From assembly GCA_035606945.1 (NCBI GenBank), contig DATNDR010000004.1, forward strand, positions 13,828 to 77,827: a stretch of DNA of 64,000 nt. The letters are read 5' to 3'. Origin of the DNA: GCA-003244245 sp035606945. Its GTDB lineage: Bacteria; Actinomycetota; Actinomycetes; Mycobacteriales; Pseudonocardiaceae. Below the pieces are notes generated by a model. That model saw only the letters and a program-made list of their open reading frames with translations, was not told the DNA's origin and made no database searches. Made by a program: the position numbers and the translations under genes. Of the stretch, positions 8,673 through 16,333 are shown piece after piece. Position 1 is the stretch's first letter. Every line of letters starts with the position of its first letter.

Positions 8673-8802
8673 CTGCGCTGGAACCCGCGGATGGCGCGCC
8701 GCCGGCGGCGGACACCAATCGCATACTCACCCGGCTCATCTCACCCGGGTGAAAGGACGCTGGACTACTGACCCCGGCGTGCACCGCGCCCAACGTAGTT
8801 GC

Positions 8803-9474
8803 ATGCCCTCCAAGGACTACCAACCCGCTCTCGCAGCGTCGTCAACGGCTACCAACCAGGCAGCGGAAAGCGAGCTCGTCGAGGCCCTCCGGCGCCGTGA
8901 TGACAACGCCTACCGGATCCTGGTCCGCCGCTACAACCCGCTGATGTTGCGGCTGGCCCGCCAGCATGTGCCCAACCAGGCCATCGCCGAAGAGGTCGTG
9001 CAGGACAGCTGGGTGGCGGTGTTGCGGGGCATCGACGCCTTCCAGGGCCGTTGCCAATTCGCCACCTGGCTGATGCGGATCCTGCTCAACACCGCGCGCA
9101 AGAGGGGCGTCCGGGAACGCACCCCCGCGCGCTGGGACGCCCTGGGAGTGGGCAGCACGCACGCCGAGCCCGTCCAAGCGGCGGAGCTGAATCCGGAAGC
9201 TGTCGTGCTGGCCGCTGAGATTCGCACCATGCTCGAGCAGGCGATCCGCGCGTTGCCCGAGCGGCAACGTGCCGTGCTGATGCTGCGCGACGTCGATGGC
9301 TGGCCGGCTGATGAGGTGTGCACAGCACTGGACGTCTCCACCGGCAATCAGCGAGTACTGCTGCACCGGGCCCGGGCGGCAGTACGGTCAACGCTGCACT
9401 CTACCGACCCTATCTGGGCCGATCCTCTCGGGACCGGCCTTGTCTGGCGCCACCATGATCTCGTACCGGCCTGA
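8803..9474 (+). CDS. RNA polymerase sigma-70 family (ECF-type) factor
   Basis: About 223 residues with sigma region 2 (RYNPLMLRLARQH, AEEVVQDSWVAVLRGIDAF, CQFATWLMRILLNTARK) and region 4.2 (LPERQRAVLMLRDVDGW, VCTALDVSTGNQRVLLHRAR), without regions 1 and 3: an ECF layout. I start at ATG 8803; a GTG at 8749 extends the frame by 18 residues, and neither has a clear ribosome site. No anti-sigma gene is adjacent, though the STAS gene upstream hints at partner-switch control. Confidence 0.88.
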   Translation: MPSKDYQPALAASSTATNQAAESELVEALRRRDDNAYRILVRRYNPLMLRLARQHVPNQAIAEEVVQDSWVAVLRGIDAFQGRCQFATWLMRILLNTARKRGVRERTPARWDALGVGSTHAEPVQAAELNPEAVVLAAEIRTMLEQAIRALPERQRAVLMLRDVDGWPADEVCTALDVSTGNQRVLLHRARAAVRSTLHSTDPIWADPLGTGLVWRHHDLVPA

Positions 9475-9488
9475 TGGCTCCCACACCG

Positions 9489-9680
9489 TCAGGTGTCCGA
9501 AGCGGGATGCACCACGCAGTCGGGGCCCGGGAAGACCAACCGCTCCTGGCCATCGTCGAAGCGAACCAGGAAGGGCGGCTGGCCGTCCGGTCCCCGCACC
9601 TCCACCACGTCACCCATGCGGTCGGGACGGCTGACAATGCGGCCGTGCACGCACAGCCGATCACCGATACGCGCTCGCAT
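9489..9680 (-). CDS. DUF1918 domain protein
   Basis: A 63-residue protein almost wholly made of the DUF1918 fold: MRARIGDRLCVHGRI, GDVVEVRGPDGQPPFLVRFD, ERLVFPGPDCVVHPA. These small beta-barrel proteins are common in actinobacteria and their function is unknown. A strong ribosome site, GAGGTGATCC, precedes the ATG. The gene is convergent with the sigma factor. Confidence 0.85.
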   Translation of the reverse strand: MRARIGDRLCVHGRIVSRPDRMGDVVEVRGPDGQPPFLVRFDDGQERLVFPGPDCVVHPASDT

Positions 9681-9759
9681 GATGGATCACCTCGCTGGCT
9701 TCCGAATCGGGGATCGAGATACCACATCCCGACGCTAGGCCCGTCGGTGTTGGAGCTCA

Positions 9760-9850
9760 ACCACCCACAGGGTCACGGTTGCGGCGCACGACACACCGCG
9801 CAGGGACGCACGACACACCGAGCGGGAGGGCGCGACACGCGGGGGTGCGG
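9760..9850. repeat. Short imperfect direct repeats before the dus gene
   Basis: The gap holds two imperfect copies of GCACGACACACCG (in 9785-9820) and a third degenerate one (GCGCGACACGC, near 9833). No gene is supported here. The arrangement looks like a small tandem repeat; no function can be read. Confidence 0.35.
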
Positions 9851-9864
9851 CGGGCGGGGATGAT

Positions 9865-11010
9865 GTGGGGGTGCATGCGAGACGGGCAGCGCTGCGGATC
9901 GGGCCTTACCGGGTCGACCCGCCGGTCGTGCTCGCGCCGATGGCCGGAATCACCAATGTGGCGTTCCGGCGGCTGTGCCGCCAAACCATGTCACCCCAAG
10001 GTGCCGGACTGTTCGTCTGCGAGATGATCACCAGCCGGGCGCTGATCGAGCGCCATCCCGGCACCTTGAACATGATCAGCTTCGACCCCGCGGAGCGGCC
10101 CCGCTCGATGCAGCTTTACGGGGTCGACCCGGCGACGATCCGCAAGGCCGTGGAGATGGTCCGTGACGAGGATCTCGCTGATCACATCGACCTCAACTTC
10201 GGTTGCCCGGTCCCGAAGGTCACCCGCCGCGGCGGCGGGGCCGCGCTGCCGTACAAGCGAGCCCTGTTCGGCGAGATCGTCCGCGGCGCCGTCGAAGCGG
10301 CCGGGCACCTGCCCGTCACGGTGAAGTTCCGGATCGGCATCGACGACGAGCACCACACATACCTCGATGCCGGCCGGATCGCCCAGGACGCCGGAGTCGC
10401 CGCGGTGGCACTGCACGCGCGCACCGCTGCCCAGCGATACTCGGGAACCGCCGACTGGGGCGCCATCGCCGCGCTCAAGCAGGCCGTCACCTCCATCCCG
10501 GTGCTGGGCAACGGGGACATCTTCGCTGCCGCGGATGCGATCCGGATGATCGAGCACACCGGCTGCGACGGGGTCGTGGTGGGTCGCGGCTGCTTGGGAC
10601 GGCCGTGGCTGTTCGCCGAGCTGCAAGCCGCCTTCGCCGGCACCCCACCCCCGACGCCGCCGCATCTCGGTCAGGTGGCGGCGATCCTGCGCCGCCACGC
10701 GGATCTGCTCGCCGAGCATCTCGGCCCCGACAAGGGCCTGCGTGACTTACGCAAGCACGTCTCCTGGTACCTGCACGGTTTCCCGGTGGGCGGGGACGTG
10801 CGGCGCGCGCTGGGGATGGTGTCCAGCTTCGCCGAGCTGGATTGTCACCTGGCCCGGCTGGATGCCGATGCGCCGTACCCGGCCGGCGCCGACGGTCCAC
10901 GGGGGCGTCAGGGGTCCCCCGGCCGGGTAGCGCTACCGCAGGGCTGGCTGGACGATCCCCTGGATCTCGCGGTCCCGGCGGATGCCGAACTACCCTATTC
11001 GGGCGGGTAA
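9865..11010 (+). CDS. dusB: tRNA-dihydrouridine synthase (DusB-like)
   Basis: A 381-residue FMN enzyme that reduces uridine in the tRNA D-loop with NADPH. Seen: APMAGITNVAFRRLC at the first beta strand of the TIM barrel, the signature LNFGCPVPKVTRRGGG with the catalytic Cys, LHARTAAQRYSG, and the phosphate-binding NGDIF and GVVVGRGCLGRPW. A helical C-terminal domain follows (KHVSWYLHGFPVG). GTG 9865 or GTG 9871 may be the start; both follow GGCGGGGA. The C-terminal 40 residues form a low-complexity extension. Confidence 0.93.
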   Translation: MGVHARRAALRIGPYRVDPPVVLAPMAGITNVAFRRLCRQTMSPQGAGLFVCEMITSRALIERHPGTLNMISFDPAERPRSMQLYGVDPATIRKAVEMVRDEDLADHIDLNFGCPVPKVTRRGGGAALPYKRALFGEIVRGAVEAAGHLPVTVKFRIGIDDEHHTYLDAGRIAQDAGVAAVALHARTAAQRYSGTADWGAIAALKQAVTSIPVLGNGDIFAAADAIRMIEHTGCDGVVVGRGCLGRPWLFAELQAAFAGTPPPTPPHLGQVAAILRRHADLLAEHLGPDKGLRDLRKHVSWYLHGFPVGGDVRRALGMVSSFAELDCHLARLDADAPYPAGADGPRGRQGSPGRVALPQGWLDDPLDLAVPADAELPYSGG

Positions 11011-11066
11011 GCCCGGCGTTCACAGCCGGTTCACGTTATCGCCGAGCCCGGTTGAGATTTCCCCCG

Positions 11067-11072
11067 TACCCT
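11067..11072 (+). promoter_or_regulatory. -10 box of a predicted leaderless phoU transcript
   Basis: TACCCT ends six nt before the phoU ATG (11079), so transcription should begin at or next to the start codon. No ribosome site is present, which agrees. Confidence 0.45.
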
Positions 11073-11078
11073 CTGGCA

Positions 11079-11726
11079 ATGCGCGAGAGCTTCCATGCCG
11101 AGCTGGACAGCCTGATCCTCGACCTGGCCAGGGCCGCTCGGATGGCCGGCCAGCTGATGGCCAATGCCTCGACCTCGCTGAGTCACGCCGACCTGGCACT
11201 CGCCGAGCTGGTCATCTCCGCTGAGAGTGAGATGAAGGCGCTGTGCGATGACATGGACCAGCGCTGCGTCAAGCTGCTCGTATTGCAGGCACCGGTGGCC
11301 ACCGATCTGCGGGTAGTGGTTGCCGCCATGCACGCGGTGGGCGACGTGGAACGAATGTGCAACCTGGCCCAGCACATCGCCAAGATCGCCCGGATGAAGC
11401 ACCCGGCCGTGCCGATCCCGGACGACGTCCGCCCGGTGTTCGCCCGGATGGGCATGCTCGCCACCAACCTGGCGCAGGACGCCGCGGCAGCGATAGAGAG
11501 CCAGGATCCGCTTTCTGCTCCCCGGCTGGCGCAGGCCGACGATGAGGTGGACGCGCTGCGCCGGCGCATCTTCCAGATCCTGTTCGCGGAGAACTGGACG
11601 CATGGGGTCGAGCCAGCCGTGGATGCCGCACTGATCGGTCGGTACTACGAACGCTTCGCCGACCACGCGGTGGCGATCGCACGCCAGGTCAGTTTCCTCG
11701 TCACCGGCTTACCGCCGGAGCGATGA
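11079..11726 (+). CDS. phoU: Phosphate signalling protein PhoU
   Basis: A 215-residue all-helical protein with two tandem PhoU three-helix bundles. Each has the metal-binding E/D motif: DLRVVVAAMHAVGDVERMCNLA in the first and IGRYYERFADHAVAIARQV in the second. PhoU links the Pst transporter to the PhoR/SenX3 kinase and represses the Pho regulon in high phosphate. The start at ATG 11079 (MRESFHAEL) is the family's usual start; the frame is open further upstream but lacks similarity. No pst genes are nearby, as with the separate phoY genes of mycobacteria. Confidence 0.93.
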   Translation: MRESFHAELDSLILDLARAARMAGQLMANASTSLSHADLALAELVISAESEMKALCDDMDQRCVKLLVLQAPVATDLRVVVAAMHAVGDVERMCNLAQHIAKIARMKHPAVPIPDDVRPVFARMGMLATNLAQDAAAAIESQDPLSAPRLAQADDEVDALRRRIFQILFAENWTHGVEPAVDAALIGRYYERFADHAVAIARQVSFLVTGLPPER

Positions 11727-11733
11727 TGTCTCG

Positions 11734-12039
11734 ATGACCACACCGCCGAACCCGAACTGGCCGGCCGAACCGAACCGAGACCCGGCTCCGGGCGCCCACA
11801 GCTACCCCATGCCGGGCCCGACCAACGGGTTCGCGATCGCGTCGCTCGTGCTGGGGATCCTCTGGATCTGGTGGATCGGCAGTATCCTTGCGCTGATCTT
11901 CGGATATATCGCCCGCAAGCAGATCATGGAACGCAACGAAGGCGGAAACGGCCTGGCCATCGCGGGTATCGTGCTCGGCTGGGTCGGCGTCGGGGTACTG
12001 GCGCTTTTCTTCATCTTTTTTGCGATCGGTCTGGCCTAG
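11734..12039 (+). CDS. DUF4190 domain membrane protein
   Basis: A 101-residue protein with a Pro/Asn-rich cytoplasmic head and two transmembrane helices (residues 30-52 and 70-98) around a short loop (GYIARKQIMERNEGG). The core NGFAIASLVLGILW, GLAIAGIVLGWVG is the DUF4190 signature. Function is unknown. It begins 7 nt after phoU, so it is probably cotranscribed. Its stop overlaps the mshD stop tail to tail by four nt. Confidence 0.82.
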   Translation: MTTPPNPNWPAEPNRDPAPGAHSYPMPGPTNGFAIASLVLGILWIWWIGSILALIFGYIARKQIMERNEGGNGLAIAGIVLGWVGVGVLALFFIFFAIGLA

Positions 12040-12932
12040 CCGCGGTCGAGGAGGAATTCCACATCGGTGTGGTGGTGGGTGAAACCCAGCTTGTGATACG
12101 TGGCCAGCGCGGCGGCGTTGTCCGAGTCGACATACAGCATCGCCTCCGGTGCGCCCCGCTCGCGCAGGTACACCAGGCCCGCCACGGTCAGCGCCCTACC
12201 GAGGCCAGTGCCCTGAGCATCCGGGTCCACCGCGAGCACGTAGACCTCGCCGAGCCCATCGGGATGCATCTTCGTCCAATGAAAACCCAGCAACCGGCCG
12301 GCTTGATCGATCGCCAGCAGGAAACCCTTGGGATCGAACCACGGCTGCGTCTCGAGCAGCGTGAGTTCGTTGGTATCCAGCCGGCTCTGCTCGGGATGCC
12401 AGGCGAATGCGCGCTTGTTCACCCGCACCACCGCAGCCTCGTCCTGCCCCGGCACGAAACTGCGCAGCGCCACCCCGTCGGGAACCGCGTGCGGCGGGAT
12501 CGGATCAGCCAATCCGCGACGTAACTGATACAGGGCCCGCCTGCTGACCAGCCCGGCCCGCTGCGCCAGCCGTAGCGCGCCGGGATGCTCACCGTGTGCC
12601 CACAGCCACAACGGCCCGCGCGCGCGATCGAGCAGCGCGGCGAGCATCGCACCACCCACCCCGCGGCACCGATGCTCCGGGTGCACCGCGAACTCGGCGG
12701 TGCGACGATCGGACCGCTCGTCGACAGCCGCGTAGCCGACCAGCGTCCCCGCGGAATTGCGCGCGAGCAGGTGCACCCCCGCACGGGAACTCCGATGCGG
12801 GCGCAGCCGCAGCATCGCCGCTTCGGAGACGGCGTGGAAACCGTCGGCCGTATCGGCTGCGGCCAGCAGGGCGAGCGCCTCGGCGATCTGGCTGTCCGAC
12901 AGATGGGTAAGCCAGGCCAGCGCCACAGTCAT
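12036..12932 (-). CDS. mshD: Mycothiol synthase
   Basis: MshD transfers acetyl from acetyl-CoA to the cysteine of Cys-GlcN-Ins, the last step of mycothiol synthesis. The 298 residues hold two GNAT domains: an N-terminal one (EFAVHPEHRCRGVGGAML) and the active C-terminal one (VYVLAVDPDAQGTGLGRALT, LYVDSDNAAALATYHKLGF). I start at ATG 12932 (MTVALAWL), 8 nt after the upstream regulator; the frame is open to 13040 inside that gene. It is probably in one operon with the GlnR-type regulator. Confidence 0.92.
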   Translation of the reverse strand: MTVALAWLTHLSDSQIAEALALLAAADTADGFHAVSEAAMLRLRPHRSSRAGVHLLARNSAGTLVGYAAVDERSDRRTAEFAVHPEHRCRGVGGAMLAALLDRARGPLWLWAHGEHPGALRLAQRAGLVSRRALYQLRRGLADPIPPHAVPDGVALRSFVPGQDEAAVVRVNKRAFAWHPEQSRLDTNELTLLETQPWFDPKGFLLAIDQAGRLLGFHWTKMHPDGLGEVYVLAVDPDAQGTGLGRALTVAGLVYLRERGAPEAMLYVDSDNAAALATYHKLGFTHHHTDVEFLLDRG

Positions 12933-12939
12933 GCCCTGG

Positions 12940-13758
12940 TCAACTCCGCTGGGCAGGCAGCGACCGGGAATCCGTCGGTTGAGGGCCGCCCCGGTCCGGG
13001 TCGGCCCAATCCGGATCGGTGCTGTCCACAGCCTCGGCATCGTGCTCGGCGGCGCGATCGTGTTCGGCCCGCTCCCGGGAACTCATGTTGCGCACCGGCC
13101 GGACGAACTTGTAGCCCACATTGCGGACCGTGCCGATGAGCTGCTCGTGCTCGGGGCCGAGCTTGGCCCGCAGCCGCCGCACATGGACATCGACGGTGCG
13201 GGTGCCGCCGAAGAAGTCGTAGCCCCATACCTCCTGCAGCAACTGCGCGCGGGTGAACACCCGTCCGGCGTGCTGCGCGAGGTACTTGAGCAGCTCGAAC
13301 TCCTTGTAGGTGAGATCCAGCGGGCGCCCGCGCAGCCGGGCGGTATACGTCGTCTCGTCGATCACCAGTTCGCCGAGCACCAGAGCGCTACCGCGGCCGA
13401 CGCTGGACTCGGTGGCGCGCCGGGCGACGAGTAACCGAAGCCGCGCGTCGACTTCAGCCGGTCCCGCGGTGGGCAGCAGGATCTCGTCGGATCCCCAGTC
13501 AGCCGACAACGCGACCAGTCCGCCCTCACTGATCACCACCACCACCGGCACGTCCAGCCCGGTGGATCCGAGTAACCGGCACAGGCTACGCGAACCGGCC
13601 AGGTCCAGCCGCGCATCGACGAGCACCGCATCGTAAGGACCGGCGTCGAGCAGGGCCGCGACCTCTGGCGCGGCCGAGCGCACTCCGTGCGGCAACAGGG
13701 ACAACGCAGGCAGGACGGAGGCCGCTCCAGAATCCGCGGTGAGTAACAGCAGTTCCAT
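12940..13758 (-). CDS. glnR: Winged-helix response regulator (GlnR-type)
   Basis: A 272-residue OmpR-family regulator. The N-terminal receiver-like domain (MELLLLTADSG, DAVLVDARLDLAGS) is degenerate, as in the orphan GlnR proteins that work without a kinase. The C-terminal winged helix is clear (LDLTYKEFELLKYLAQHAGR, WGYDFFGGTRTVDVHVRRLR, GVGYKFV-like NVGYKFVRP). GlnR controls nitrogen assimilation genes. Position next to mshD and lmeA matches the mycobacterial glnR locus. AGGAGGG precedes the ATG. An acidic 40-residue tail follows the DNA-binding domain. Confidence 0.85.
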   Translation of the reverse strand: MELLLLTADSGAASVLPALSLLPHGVRSAAPEVAALLDAGPYDAVLVDARLDLAGSRSLCRLLGSTGLDVPVVVVISEGGLVALSADWGSDEILLPTAGPAEVDARLRLLVARRATESSVGRGSALVLGELVIDETTYTARLRGRPLDLTYKEFELLKYLAQHAGRVFTRAQLLQEVWGYDFFGGTRTVDVHVRRLRAKLGPEHEQLIGTVRNVGYKFVRPVRNMSSRERAEHDRAAEHDAEAVDSTDPDWADPDRGGPQPTDSRSLPAQRS

Positions 13759-13901
13759 GCCCGTTCCCTCCTGTGGAGGCCGGCAATGTCACCACCGGAC
13801 CGCGATACCTAGGATTCCAAGGCCGCGACCTGTGCGGTGTTTTGCGGAGAATACCGTGCCCGTCGCACGACCCTACGAAACGGACAGGATGGTGGCGCTG
13901 C

Positions 13902-14723
13902 GTGCGCAAGCTGATCGTCGCAGTGCTGCTCGTCGTGGCCCTGGCTCTGGCGGCGGATTTCGCCGCCGCGGCGTACGCCGAACACACCGTGGCCACTCAG
14001 ATGCGAGAGCAGTTCCGGCTGCGCAGCGACCCGTCCGTGCGGATCAACGGCTTCCCGTTCCTCACCCAAGCACTGGCCGGCCACTACACCGCCATCGACG
14101 TGCGGGCCACCGGTGTTTCGGTCGATCCGTTGCACGATCTCGACATTGAGGCGACGCTGCACGACGTCGACGCTCCGCTGGCCGAGGTGACCTCCGGCGA
14201 CCTGCACTCAGTGCGAGCGGCCCGGGTGGACGGTCGGATCCGGATCAAGGACACCGACCTCGGGCGAGCGATCGGGATCGAAGATCTCCGCATCCAGCAG
14301 CCCTCTGACCAGGAGATCAAGGAACTGCTTCCGGCCGGGACACCGACCGGCGACTCCCCGCACGGCGACCGCGCGCCGGTGCGCATGGTGGCCACCACCG
14401 ACCTGCTGGGTCGGCGCACCGAGATCGTCGGGCTCGGGTTGATCGCGCTGACCGGTGGCGTGGTGCGGATCACCGTCAGTGACGTCCGGCTGGCGAGTGA
14501 CGGGCTCGGCGCGGTGAGCCTGCCGCGACCCGTCCGCCAGACCCTGCTCAACACGCTGAGCACCACCGTCAAACCCGGCGAGCTGCCCTTCGCCGTGACC
14601 CCTACCACGGTCTGGGTGGAGACCGGCTCGGTGGTCGTGGAGGGCACCGCGTCCAACGTTTCGCTTGCCGGCGTGTCGCGGTCCAGTGCCCGGTGTGTCG
14701 CGCTCCTGTGCCCGCTCGCCTGA
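13902..14723 (+). CDS. LmeA-like phospholipid-binding protein (DUF2993)
   Basis: A 273-residue protein with an N-terminal signal anchor (RKLIVAVLLVVALALAADF), then a DUF2993 domain (VRINGFPFLTQALAGHYTAI, VTSGDLHSVRAARVDGRI, LPFAVTPTTVW). In mycobacteria LmeA is a periplasmic phospholipid-binding protein needed for lipomannan maturation. The start is GTG 13902; the frame is open to 13773 but that part lacks similarity. It is divergent from the GlnR gene, as in mycobacteria. Confidence 0.83.
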   Translation: MRKLIVAVLLVVALALAADFAAAAYAEHTVATQMREQFRLRSDPSVRINGFPFLTQALAGHYTAIDVRATGVSVDPLHDLDIEATLHDVDAPLAEVTSGDLHSVRAARVDGRIRIKDTDLGRAIGIEDLRIQQPSDQEIKELLPAGTPTGDSPHGDRAPVRMVATTDLLGRRTEIVGLGLIALTGGVVRITVSDVRLASDGLGAVSLPRPVRQTLLNTLSTTVKPGELPFAVTPTTVWVETGSVVVEGTASNVSLAGVSRSSARCVALLCPLA

Positions 14724-14778
14724 CGTCACCGAACTCGACAGGGCTGTTCGTCGGGCGGCGGCTGGCACCTTTGTGGAA

Positions 14779-14805
14779 TGACAGTCCCGTAGAGCGGGAC
14801 TGTCA
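14779..14805 (+). terminator. Perfect 11-bp hairpin after the LmeA-like gene
   Basis: TGACAGTCCCG and CGGGACTGTCA flank a 5-nt loop (TAGAG). There is no T-run. It lies 55 nt after the LmeA-like stop and just upstream of the -10 box of the leader peptide, so it can be a terminator, an operator, or both. Confidence 0.5.
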
Positions 14806-14807
14806 GG

Positions 14808-14813
14808 TAGTGT
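14808..14813 (+). promoter_or_regulatory. -10 box for the cysteine leader transcript
   Basis: TAGTGT ends seven nt before the GTG of the leader peptide (14821), which places the transcription start at or next to that GTG: a leaderless leader peptide. Confidence 0.5.
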
Positions 14814-14820
14814 CGATCGG

Positions 14821-14895
14821 GTGCACCCGCTGCTGACCAAGCGCCGGGCAGTTGATTTCTGCCGCCTGCACAGCAGCCTGTGTTGCCTGCCCTGA
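14821..14895 (+). CDS. Cysteine-rich leader peptide (putative attenuator)
   Basis: A 24-codon ORF, GTG to TGA. The peptide contains KRRAVDFCRLHSSLCCLP at its end, with three Cys in the last ten residues, two of them consecutive (TGT TGC). Actinobacteria carry such leaderless poly-Cys ORFs ahead of sulfur genes; in mycobacteria they act as cysteine-responsive attenuators: ribosome stalling at Cys codons when cysteine is scarce changes the downstream RNA fold and allows expression. Downstream lie a small GCGGG/CCCGC hairpin (14921-14936) and then the rhodanese gene. Regulation here is inferred from the family and position. Confidence 0.72.
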   Translation: MHPLLTKRRAVDFCRLHSSLCCLP

Positions 14896-15038
14896 CCGGG
14901 CGGCGACTTTCCACTTGATCGCGGGTGTGTTCCCGCAGTATCCCCTCGCGACCCCTGCGACATGTCACAGAGCAGCGGAACCCGGGAAATGTCCCCTAGA
15001 AGTTGTGAACGAGATCAATACAAACGAGGAGCTATCGC

Positions 15039-15881
15039 ATGAGCCGCGAAAATGTCCTGGTCACGGCGGACTGGGCGGAGCAGAACCTGGACACCAACGG
15101 CATCGTTTTCGTCGAGGTCGACGAGGACACCACTGCATACGACGCGGGGCACATCCCGGGCGCAGTGAAGATCAACTGGAAGACCGAGCTGCAGGACCCG
15201 GTGATCCGCGACTTCGTGGACAAGGGCGCCTTCGAGAAGCTGCTATCCGACAAGGGCATCGGCAACGATGACACTGTGGTGCTCTATGGCGGAAACAACA
15301 ACTGGTTCGCCGCCTACGCCTACTGGTACTTCAAGCTCTACGGGCACGATGACGTCAAGCTGCTCGACGGCGGCCGCAAGAAGTGGGAGCTCGACGGCCG
15401 CACCCTGAGCACCGACGAGGTGAGCCGGCCGGCCACCAGCTACACCGCGAAGCAGGATCAGGACACCTCGATCCGGGCCTTCCGCCAGGAGGTGGTCGAT
15501 GCGATCGGGAACAAGAACCTGGTCGACGTCCGCTCGCCCGACGAGTTCTCCGGCAAGATCATGGCTCCGGCGCATCTGCCTCAAGAGCAGGCTCAGCGCC
15601 CAGGTCACATCCCCAGCGCGCTGAACGTGCCGTGGTCCAAGGCTGCCAACGAGGACGGCACCTTCAAGTCCGACGACGAACTGCGCGCTCTCTACGAGGC
15701 GGCTGGCTTGGACGACAGCAAACCGACCATCGCCTACTGCCGGATCGGTGAGCGCTCCAGCCACACCTGGTTCGTGCTGCACGAGCTGCTCGGGCACTCC
15801 GACGCCAAGAACTACGACGGTTCCTGGACCGAGTACGGCTCGCTGGTCGGCGCCCCGATCGAGCTCGGCAGCAAGGGCTGA
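15039..15881 (+). CDS. cysA2: Thiosulfate sulfurtransferase (rhodanese, CysA2/SseA type)
   Basis: A 280-residue enzyme with two rhodanese domains that transfers sulfane sulfur from thiosulfate or 3-mercaptopyruvate to thiol acceptors. The first domain (EVDEDTTAYDAGHIPGAVK, VVLYGGNNNWFAAYAYW) is non-catalytic; the second carries the active-site loop YCRIGERSSH with the persulfide Cys. The domain boundary has VDVRSPDEFSGK. GAGGAG precedes the ATG. It forms an operon with sseC behind the cysteine leader peptide. In mycobacteria a thioredoxin gene (thiX) also lies here; it is absent in this window. Confidence 0.92.
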   Translation: MSRENVLVTADWAEQNLDTNGIVFVEVDEDTTAYDAGHIPGAVKINWKTELQDPVIRDFVDKGAFEKLLSDKGIGNDDTVVLYGGNNNWFAAYAYWYFKLYGHDDVKLLDGGRKKWELDGRTLSTDEVSRPATSYTAKQDQDTSIRAFRQEVVDAIGNKNLVDVRSPDEFSGKIMAPAHLPQEQAQRPGHIPSALNVPWSKAANEDGTFKSDDELRALYEAAGLDDSKPTIAYCRIGERSSHTWFVLHELLGHSDAKNYDGSWTEYGSLVGAPIELGSKG

Positions 15882-15886
15882 TCGCC

Positions 15887-16186
15887 GTGTGCAGCGCACC
15901 GGAACAGACCCCGGAGTTGCCACCGGGGACGGATCTGTCCAGGCAAACCGTGGTGGCCGGCACCGTGCGGGCAGCCAAGGAGCCCGTCGGAGGTGCATTC
16001 GTCCGGTTGCTCGACGGCACCGGCGAGTTCACCGCCGAGGTGGTGTCCTCAGCCTCCGGGCAGTTCCGGTTCTTCACTGCTCCCGGCTCCTGGACCGTCC
16101 GCGCACTGCACCGAACCGGCAACGGTGAGGCGGCCGTGACCGCCGACGGCCCAGGTCTGTACACGGTCGCGGTCACCGTGTCCTGA
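15887..16186 (+). CDS. sseC: DUF1416 protein SseC
   Basis: A 99-residue protein of the DUF1416 family (QTVVAGTVRAAKEPVGGAFV, LLDGTGEFTAEVVSSASGQF, FFTAPGSWTVRAL), a transthyretin-like beta sandwich found in actinobacteria beside cysA2-type rhodaneses and thought to help in sulfur transfer. The molecular role is not settled. GTG start five nt after the rhodanese stop, so it is cotranscribed. Confidence 0.88.
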   Translation: MCSAPEQTPELPPGTDLSRQTVVAGTVRAAKEPVGGAFVRLLDGTGEFTAEVVSSASGQFRFFTAPGSWTVRALHRTGNGEAAVTADGPGLYTVAVTVS

Positions 16187-16193
16187 CCGGTTG

Positions 16194-16333
16194 GGTTGGG
16201 GGCTCTTCAAGGACTACCAACCCCGGATCGGAACGTCTCAAACGGTAGCCAACCCCGCCAGCGTGCTGGCGGGGTTGGCTACCGTTATGAGCAAGCCGCG
16301 GGGGGGTTGGTAGTCCTTGAAGAGCCCCCAACC
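16194..16333. repeat. Nested perfect inverted repeats at a convergent gene junction
   Basis: The outer arms (16194-16224 and 16303-16333) are perfect 31-bp inverted repeats that include GGCTCTTCAAGGACTACC. The inner arms (16241-16262 and 16265-16286) are a perfect 22-bp hairpin with a 2-nt centre (CCCCGCCAGC-GT-GCTGGCGGGG). The whole can fold into one stem of over 50 bp with an internal loop. It lies between sseC and the tetR gene, and its right half encodes the C-terminal residues and stop of the TetR protein. It is probably a bidirectional terminator or an inserted palindromic element. Confidence 0.8.

Noticed and set aside
14896..15038. S-box/SAM riboswitch before the rhodanese gene
   Set aside because: I see no conserved SAM-riboswitch core. 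The poly-Cys leader ORF explains the region better.
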